Below are positions 5,172-9,105 of a stretch of 9,105 nt of DNA, one piece after another. Under the pieces are notes generated by a model. That model did no database searches and was not told the DNA's origin. It saw nothing but the letters and a program-made list of their open reading frames with translations. The stretch spans positions 1 to 9,105 of the forward strand of contig CALDIE010000002.1 in assembly GCA_937901625.1 (NCBI GenBank), given 5' to 3'. Numbering within the stretch: position 1 is the stretch's first letter; every line of letters starts with the position of its first letter. The position numbers were made by a program, and so were the translations under genes. The DNA is from an uncultured Lachnospiraceae bacterium (GTDB taxonomy: Bacteria > Bacillota > Clostridia > Lachnospirales > Lachnospiraceae).

Positions 5172-7076
5172 ATGATGGATGAGAGGGAAGTGTTAACAGG
5201 TTTTAAAGAAGGAAAGGCATTTGAGGCGTATCGCTATTTTGGAGCACACACGGAAAAGAAAGGAGTCACCTTCCGGGTATATGCACCGAATGCGTCCGGA
5301 GTCAATCTTTTCGGAGATTTTAACTCCTGGCAGGAGGAGGCGATGACCCGCGAGGAGGATGGTATCTATACCTTTCATTCTGACCGGGCTAAAGCCGGAG
5401 ATCTGTATAAGTATGTTATATACGGATGGAACGGATACAGGATGGAACACAGCGATCCGTACGGTTTTGCTACGGAGTTACGTCCCGGAAGCGCATCCCG
5501 CATCGTAAAGAAGAGCAGTTTTCGCTTTGGTGATTCGGACTGGATGAAGGCAAGGAACAATGATTATGACCGGCCGCTCTCCGTATATGAGGTGCATGTG
5601 GGAGCCTTCAGAAAGAATCCGGATGAGGAGCACGGGTGGTACAACTATCGCGAGATCGCCGCTCCATTGATCGAGCATGTAAAGAAGTGCGGATATACGC
5701 ATATTGAGATGATGCCGGTCTGCGAGTATCCCTTTGACGGATCCTGGGGCTATCAGCTGACCGGATATTTTGCTCCGACATCCCGCTACGGTACAGCTGA
5801 CGATTTGCGTTATCTGATCAACGAATGCCACCTGGCCGGGATCGGCGTGATCATGGATTTTGTTCCGGTTCACTTTGCGATCGATGATTATGCTCTTAAG
5901 ATGTTTGATTCCACGCCTTTGTACGAATATTATCGTCAGGGCGTAGCGGAAAGCCAGTGGGGGAGCTGCATGTTTGATCATGCAAGACCCGAAGTGTCCA
6001 GCTTTCTGATCTCCTCTGCATACTATTGGATAAAAGAGTTTCATTTTGACGGTCTTCGTATGGATGCGGTCAGCAACCTGATCTATTTTGGCGGGGATCA
6101 GAACAAGGGCGAAAACCGTGAGGGAATGGAATTTGTCCGTCGCCTGAATACGATCTTAAAAAAGAAATTCCCCGAAGTGATCCTCTTTGCGGAGGATTCC
6201 TCCTCCTGGAAGGGCGGTGTGACAAAGCCGATCGATGAAGGCGTACTTGGATTTGATTATAAATGGAATATGGGCTGGATGTATGACAGTCTTAAGTTTA
6301 TGTCCGATCTTCCGAAGGAGAAAGTGTCCGATTATCATAAGATGACATTTTCCATGTGGTATTTCTATGATGAGCGTTTCATCCTGTCCCTGTCGCATGA
6401 TGAGGTAGTCGGAGGAGCCGGCACGATCCTTGAAAAGATGCCCGGCAATGATGAGGAAAAATTTGCGCAGGTAAGAGCCTATTATACCTATATGCTGATG
6501 CATCCCGGAAAGAAACTTCAGTTTATGGGAAATGAGATCGGCGAGAGAACCGAGTGGAACGAATCAAGAGAAGTGGAGTTTGAACTCCTGAGCAATCCTC
6601 TCCACAAGGGATTATTTGATCTTAACTGTGATCTGATGATATTGTATAAGGAGGCACCTGCTTTTTTCAAGTCGGAATATGAGGTGGGGCAGTTTGAGTG
6701 GCTGTATTGCGAACAGAACGAAAAACTTCTCTATGCTATGAGACGGAATGATGAAAAGGGCACTTCCTATGTAGGTATTTTTAACTTTTCCGGACAGGAT
6801 CTGGACGCTGAGGAACTTCCCGTCCGTATCAAAAAAGAAGAGCCTGCGGTTAATGAAATTGCGGAAAATACCGGAACGAAAGAAACAAGCGTAAAGAAAG
6901 AAAAAGGTAAGGAAGAAAGCTGGAAACCGGTACTTTCCACAGCCTGGAAGAAATACGGTGGATCCGGGAAGGAGAGCGGAAAAGTCATCCGCTCCAGGGA
7001 AGGGATCATGACGGTCTCTGTTCCGGCAATGAGTGCGGTGATTTATGAAGTTGTATGCACAAATAAGAAAAAATAG
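5172..7076 (+). CDS. glgB: 1,4-alpha-glucan branching enzyme (GH13)
   Basis: A cytoplasmic enzyme of 634 residues that cuts alpha-1,4-glucan and re-attaches the piece as an alpha-1,6 branch in glycogen. Domains in order: CBM48-type beta domain (~20-115, with APNASGVNLFGDFNSW), GH13 barrel (~135-500), C-terminal beta domain (~515-628). Catalytic motifs: DFVPVHF (229-235), GLRMDAV with nucleophile Asp298, FAEDSS with acid/base Glu341, and SLSHDE with Asp410. GSWGYQLTGYFAPTSRYG (190-207) and the LSNPLHKGL stretch (473-481) are branching-enzyme signatures. The length suits GlgB lacking the extra N-terminal domain. Oddities: after SHDE it reads VVGGAG where most GlgB read VVHGK. A Lys/Glu-rich insertion (~552-583) interrupts the C-terminal domain. 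No other glycogen gene is in the window. AAGAGG at 5161-5166 serves the ATG at 5172 or the one at 5175. Confidence 0.93.
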   Translation: MMDEREVLTGFKEGKAFEAYRYFGAHTEKKGVTFRVYAPNASGVNLFGDFNSWQEEAMTREEDGIYTFHSDRAKAGDLYKYVIYGWNGYRMEHSDPYGFATELRPGSASRIVKKSSFRFGDSDWMKARNNDYDRPLSVYEVHVGAFRKNPDEEHGWYNYREIAAPLIEHVKKCGYTHIEMMPVCEYPFDGSWGYQLTGYFAPTSRYGTADDLRYLINECHLAGIGVIMDFVPVHFAIDDYALKMFDSTPLYEYYRQGVAESQWGSCMFDHARPEVSSFLISSAYYWIKEFHFDGLRMDAVSNLIYFGGDQNKGENREGMEFVRRLNTILKKKFPEVILFAEDSSSWKGGVTKPIDEGVLGFDYKWNMGWMYDSLKFMSDLPKEKVSDYHKMTFSMWYFYDERFILSLSHDEVVGGAGTILEKMPGNDEEKFAQVRAYYTYMLMHPGKKLQFMGNEIGERTEWNESREVEFELLSNPLHKGLFDLNCDLMILYKEAPAFFKSEYEVGQFEWLYCEQNEKLLYAMRRNDEKGTSYVGIFNFSGQDLDAEELPVRIKKEEPAVNEIAENTGTKETSVKKEKGKEESWKPVLSTAWKKYGGSGKESGKVIRSREGIMTVSVPAMSAVIYEVVCTNKKK

Positions 7077-7084
7077 AGTATAAT
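7056..7084 (+). promoter_or_regulatory. Sigma-A promoter of the PH-domain gene, overlapping the glgB 3' end
   Basis: A perfect -10 TATAAT (7079-7084) with TGCACA (7056-7061, 4/6 to consensus) 17 bases upstream. The -35 lies inside glgB and the -10 is just past its stop. No terminator is visible between the genes, so read-through from glgB is also possible. Confidence 0.6.
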
Positions 7085-7148
7085 ATTGTGTGACGTAACA
7101 GGACGGTTTGACAGACCGGTTTTGAAGCAGGCAGAAGGGAGAAATAGT

Positions 7149-7541
7149 ATGGAATACAGAGAGAGAAAGCGTTGGGGATTTTTTGCATTGCCTTTTACCT
7201 TTACGGTGTACACCATAAAAGAAGATATGATCACCATCAACAAGGGGTTCTTAAATAAGACGGAAGATGACTGTTATATGTATAAGATCACGGATGTAAA
7301 GTTAAAGACTTCCTTTTGGGAGAGGATCTTCGGAACCGGGACCATTGATTGCTACGCAAGCAGTGACAAGACCGATCCGAGCCTGATGCTCGTACACATC
7401 AAGAATGCCAAGGAGATCAAGAACTTTATTTTGGAGGAATCCGAAAAGGCAAGATTAAAGAGACGTACGGTCAATACGATGAACCTGAGTGCGAGTGTGC
7501 CCGGAGATATCGACGGAGACGGTATTCCGGATGATGTATAA
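7149..7541 (+). CDS. Small bacterial PH-domain protein with an acidic DxDGDG tail
   Basis: A 130-residue protein matching my picture of the bacterial PH (bPH2/YdbS-like) fold. It has the FTFTVYTIKEDMITINKGF strand pair (17-34), then YKITDVKLKTSFWERIFGTG (45-64), TIDCYASSD (65-73), and a closing helix (IKNAKEIKNFILEESEKAR, 84-102). There is no membrane segment, unlike YdbS-type proteins, so it should be cytosolic. The molecular role of such single-domain proteins is unknown to me. The end reads GDIDGDGIPDDV (119-130), which resembles the Asp-rich calcium loops of EF-hands, dockerins and thrombospondin type 3 repeats. A basic linker (ARLKRR, 101-106) precedes it. Start: AAGGGAG (7135-7141), seven bases before the ATG at 7149. 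An in-frame TTG at 7086 is rejected because it would lie only two bases after the -10 box. Confidence 0.75.
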   Translation: MEYRERKRWGFFALPFTFTVYTIKEDMITINKGFLNKTEDDCYMYKITDVKLKTSFWERIFGTGTIDCYASSDKTDPSLMLVHIKNAKEIKNFILEESEKARLKRRTVNTMNLSASVPGDIDGDGIPDDV

Positions 7542-7643
7542 ACCCGGGGAAGGGTCTGAACGGGAAAGCGGCCGTAATACAGGTGGATGAGTCTGGAAGC
7601 AGGGCTGGATCAGTCCTGCTTTCCTTATGCCGGAGATGGGAAG

Positions 7644-8948
7644 ATGACAGAAAAAGAACTGGAACTGTATATAGATGAATTGGGAACAAAAGGGACCGTG
7701 CTGGGCTTAGATACCATGAAGGATCTGATGGAACGAACGGGAAATCCGCAGAATGCCTGCAGGTATGTTCATATCGCGGGGACAAACGGAAAAGGATCCG
7801 TTCTTCAATATGTTTCGACGATCCTTCGTACAGCCGGTTATAAGGTGGGATGTTTTTTCTCACCGGCGTTACGCGATCCGTGGGAAAAGATTCAGGTAAA
7901 CGGGAAAAAGATATCACGAACCGCAGTTCGCAGATATATGGAAAAGATCCGTGACGTATCGAAGGAGATGGAGGCGGAAAACAGAAACACACCCACTCTT
8001 TTTGAGGCGGAATGCGCTGTGGCCTTTATGTATTTCGCGGATCGCGCCTGTGACTTTGTCGTTCTGGAAGTCGGGATGGGAGGAAAAACGGATGCTACCA
8101 ATGTCATACCGGCTCCGGATGTGGCGGCCTTAACAAGGATATCGATGGATCATGCGGGAATCCTCGGAAATACGATGGAAGAGATTGCTGATGTTAAGAG
8201 CGGGATCATCAAGAATGGCTGCAGGGTTGTCTCAACCATTCAGGAGGAAGACGTAAGAGCGGTAATCCGGCGAGCTGCCGGAAAGAAAGGCGCAAAAAGC
8301 CTTGTATTTGCGGAAGTGCCGGAAAAAATACGGTACGGCAAAACCTTTACGGCTTTTACCTATAAAGGGGCGAAATATAAAGTCTCACTTCACGGAGTGT
8401 GTCAGCCGGAAAATGCCGCTCTTGCGTTAGAGGCGGTCTTCGCGCTTAAACAAAACGGCGTAAAGATAGAAGAAGAGTGTATCCTGAGGGGACTTGCGCA
8501 AACTAGGTGGGAAGGAAGGTTTCAGTTCATAGGAAATAAGCCCCGGTATGTTTTTGACGGAGCGCACAATGAAGAGGCAGCAAAGCGTCTGAGAGAATCT
8601 TTGGAGATGTATTTCGCGGACAGACCTTTGATTTTTGTAATGGGTGTACTTAAAGATAAAGAATATGATAAAATAGTTGGGATATTGTCGCCGTTAATGG
8701 CACATCTGATCACTTTGACGCCGCCGCATAACCCCAGAGCACTGACATCATGGGAACTGGCTGTATGTGCAAGAGAGTATCTTACACAGGTCACCCGGGC
8801 GGACAGTCTGGAGGAAGCGCTGGAGATCGCGGAACTGCTGGCCGGGGATAAATGTACTGTTGTGGTATGCGGATCGCTCTCCTTTTTGGGGGAGGCGATC
8901 GATATAGTAAAAAGGGGAAAAGGGAAAGGAAAGCAGAGTAAGAGATGA
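7644..8948 (+). CDS. folC: Folylpolyglutamate synthase / dihydrofolate synthase
   Basis: A cytoplasmic Mur-ligase-family enzyme of 434 residues. It joins glutamate to dihydropteroate or to folates using ATP. Motifs: P-loop HIAGTNGKGSV (43-53, Lys50), FSPALRDPWEKIQVNG (72-87), TLFEAECAVAF (118-128), VLEVGMGGKTDATNVI (140-155), SMDHAGILGNTMEEIADVKSG (from 167, metal-binding His), CQPENAALALEA (253-264), and the C-domain nucleotide motif WEGRF to DGAHN (289-309). The usual SPHL reads SPAL here. Start: an in-frame ATG at 7587 would add 19 residues, but its AGGTGG abuts it with no spacer. The ATG at 7644 has GGAG (7632-7635) at eight bases and gives the normal FolC N-terminus. The stop overlaps the folE start as ATGA (8945-8948), implying translational coupling in a folate operon. 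The 102-base gap after the PH gene shows no clear terminator. Confidence 0.92.
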   Translation: MTEKELELYIDELGTKGTVLGLDTMKDLMERTGNPQNACRYVHIAGTNGKGSVLQYVSTILRTAGYKVGCFFSPALRDPWEKIQVNGKKISRTAVRRYMEKIRDVSKEMEAENRNTPTLFEAECAVAFMYFADRACDFVVLEVGMGGKTDATNVIPAPDVAALTRISMDHAGILGNTMEEIADVKSGIIKNGCRVVSTIQEEDVRAVIRRAAGKKGAKSLVFAEVPEKIRYGKTFTAFTYKGAKYKVSLHGVCQPENAALALEAVFALKQNGVKIEEECILRGLAQTRWEGRFQFIGNKPRYVFDGAHNEEAAKRLRESLEMYFADRPLIFVMGVLKDKEYDKIVGILSPLMAHLITLTPPHNPRALTSWELAVCAREYLTQVTRADSLEEALEIAELLAGDKCTVVVCGSLSFLGEAIDIVKRGKGKGKQSKR

Positions 8949-9070
8949 TTGATCGTGAGAAGATAGAAAAAGCCGTAGAGATGCTTCTGGAAGGGATCGG
9001 TGAGGATACCTCCAGAGAAGGATTGGTGGATACGCCTGAGCGGATCGCAAGGATGTATGCGGAAATATTT
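8945..9070 (+). CDS. folE: GTP cyclohydrolase I, N-terminal fragment (cut by contig end)
   Basis: Only the first 42 residues are genuine: MIDREKIEKAVEMLLEGI followed by GEDTSREGLVDTPERIARMY and AEIF. This is the typical N-terminal helix and REGLxDTPxRIARMY motif of FolE. The enzyme is a homodecamer that converts GTP to dihydroneopterin triphosphate, the first step of folate synthesis. The ATG overlaps the folC stop (ATGA), so the two genes are translationally coupled. The frame continues after 9070 as RSEEHTSELQS, but those residues come from sequencing adapter and must not be annotated. The zinc-binding and catalytic residues lie in the missing part. Confidence 0.92.
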
Positions 9071-9105
9071 AGATCGGAAGAGCACACGTCTGAACTCCAG
9101 TCACT
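9071..9105 (+). other. Illumina TruSeq adapter sequence (contamination) at contig end
   Basis: Bases 9071-9104 begin AGATCGGAAGAGCACACG and end GAACTCCAGTCAC, identical over 34 bases to the Illumina TruSeq read-1 adapter as I know it. The final T (9105) would then be the first index base or an error. In the folE frame it translates to RSEEHTSELQS, a recurrent artefact peptide. This segment is not genomic. Confidence 0.97.

Noticed and set aside
7086..7148. Upstream TTG start for the PH-domain protein
   Set aside because: It lies two bases after the -10 box, so it would not be in the mRNA; the ATG at 7149 has a strong AAGGGAG site.
7587..7643. Upstream ATG start for folC
   Set aside because: Its purine-rich AGGTGG abuts the ATG with no spacer, and the 19 extra residues do not resemble a FolC N-terminus.
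8522..9085. Minus-strand open frames entering from the right edge
   Set aside because: Their N-termini (MLFRS, MCSSDL) are encoded by the complement of the sequencing adapter and the rest is opposite folC/folE.

Overview
The window reads as chromosomal DNA of a Gram-positive anaerobe of the class Clostridia, most likely Lachnospiraceae-like. This is inferred from strong GGAGG-type ribosome binding sites, sigma-A promoters with TG-extended -10 boxes, intrinsic terminators, moderate GC, and the family flavour of the proteins. All genes I accept are on the + strand. The right edge is not biological: the last 35 bases are Illumina TruSeq adapter read through the end of an assembled contig.

Layout: (1) 2-1674, purine block: the 3' end of adenylosuccinate lyase (purB), then a PurF-type amidophosphoribosyltransferase whose glutaminase nucleophile Cys is replaced by Gly while the PRPP site and the four likely Fe-S cysteines remain; a terminator follows. 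(2) 1675-2333: a small unrecognised gene (78 aa) behind a regulatory region rich in inverted repeats. (3) 2334-3767: an OFA-family (oxalate/formate-antiporter-type) MFS transporter with its own extended -10 promoter and a strong terminator. (4) 3768-5088: a promoter and a three-part protein, two HNH-like zinc modules (the second degenerate) fused to a YfbR/HDDC2-type HD nucleotidase domain. (5) 5172-7076: glycogen branching enzyme glgB with a charged insertion near its C-terminus. (6) 7149-7541: a small bacterial PH-domain protein ending in a calcium-loop-like aspartate motif. (7) 7644-9070: folC (folylpolyglutamate synthase) overlapping by ATGA with the start of folE (GTP cyclohydrolase I), the head of a folate operon cut by the contig end.

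How the genes relate: purB and the PurF-like protein belong to purine synthesis, and folC/folE to folate synthesis, whose product supplies one-carbon units to purine synthesis. The MFS carrier, glgB and PH protein look like independent housekeeping units. I see no phage, transposon, CRISPR, tRNA or rRNA. The most unusual items are the HNH-HNH-HD fusion and the Cys-less PurF homologue. I do not see a multi-gene defence or secondary-metabolite system, and I do not claim one.
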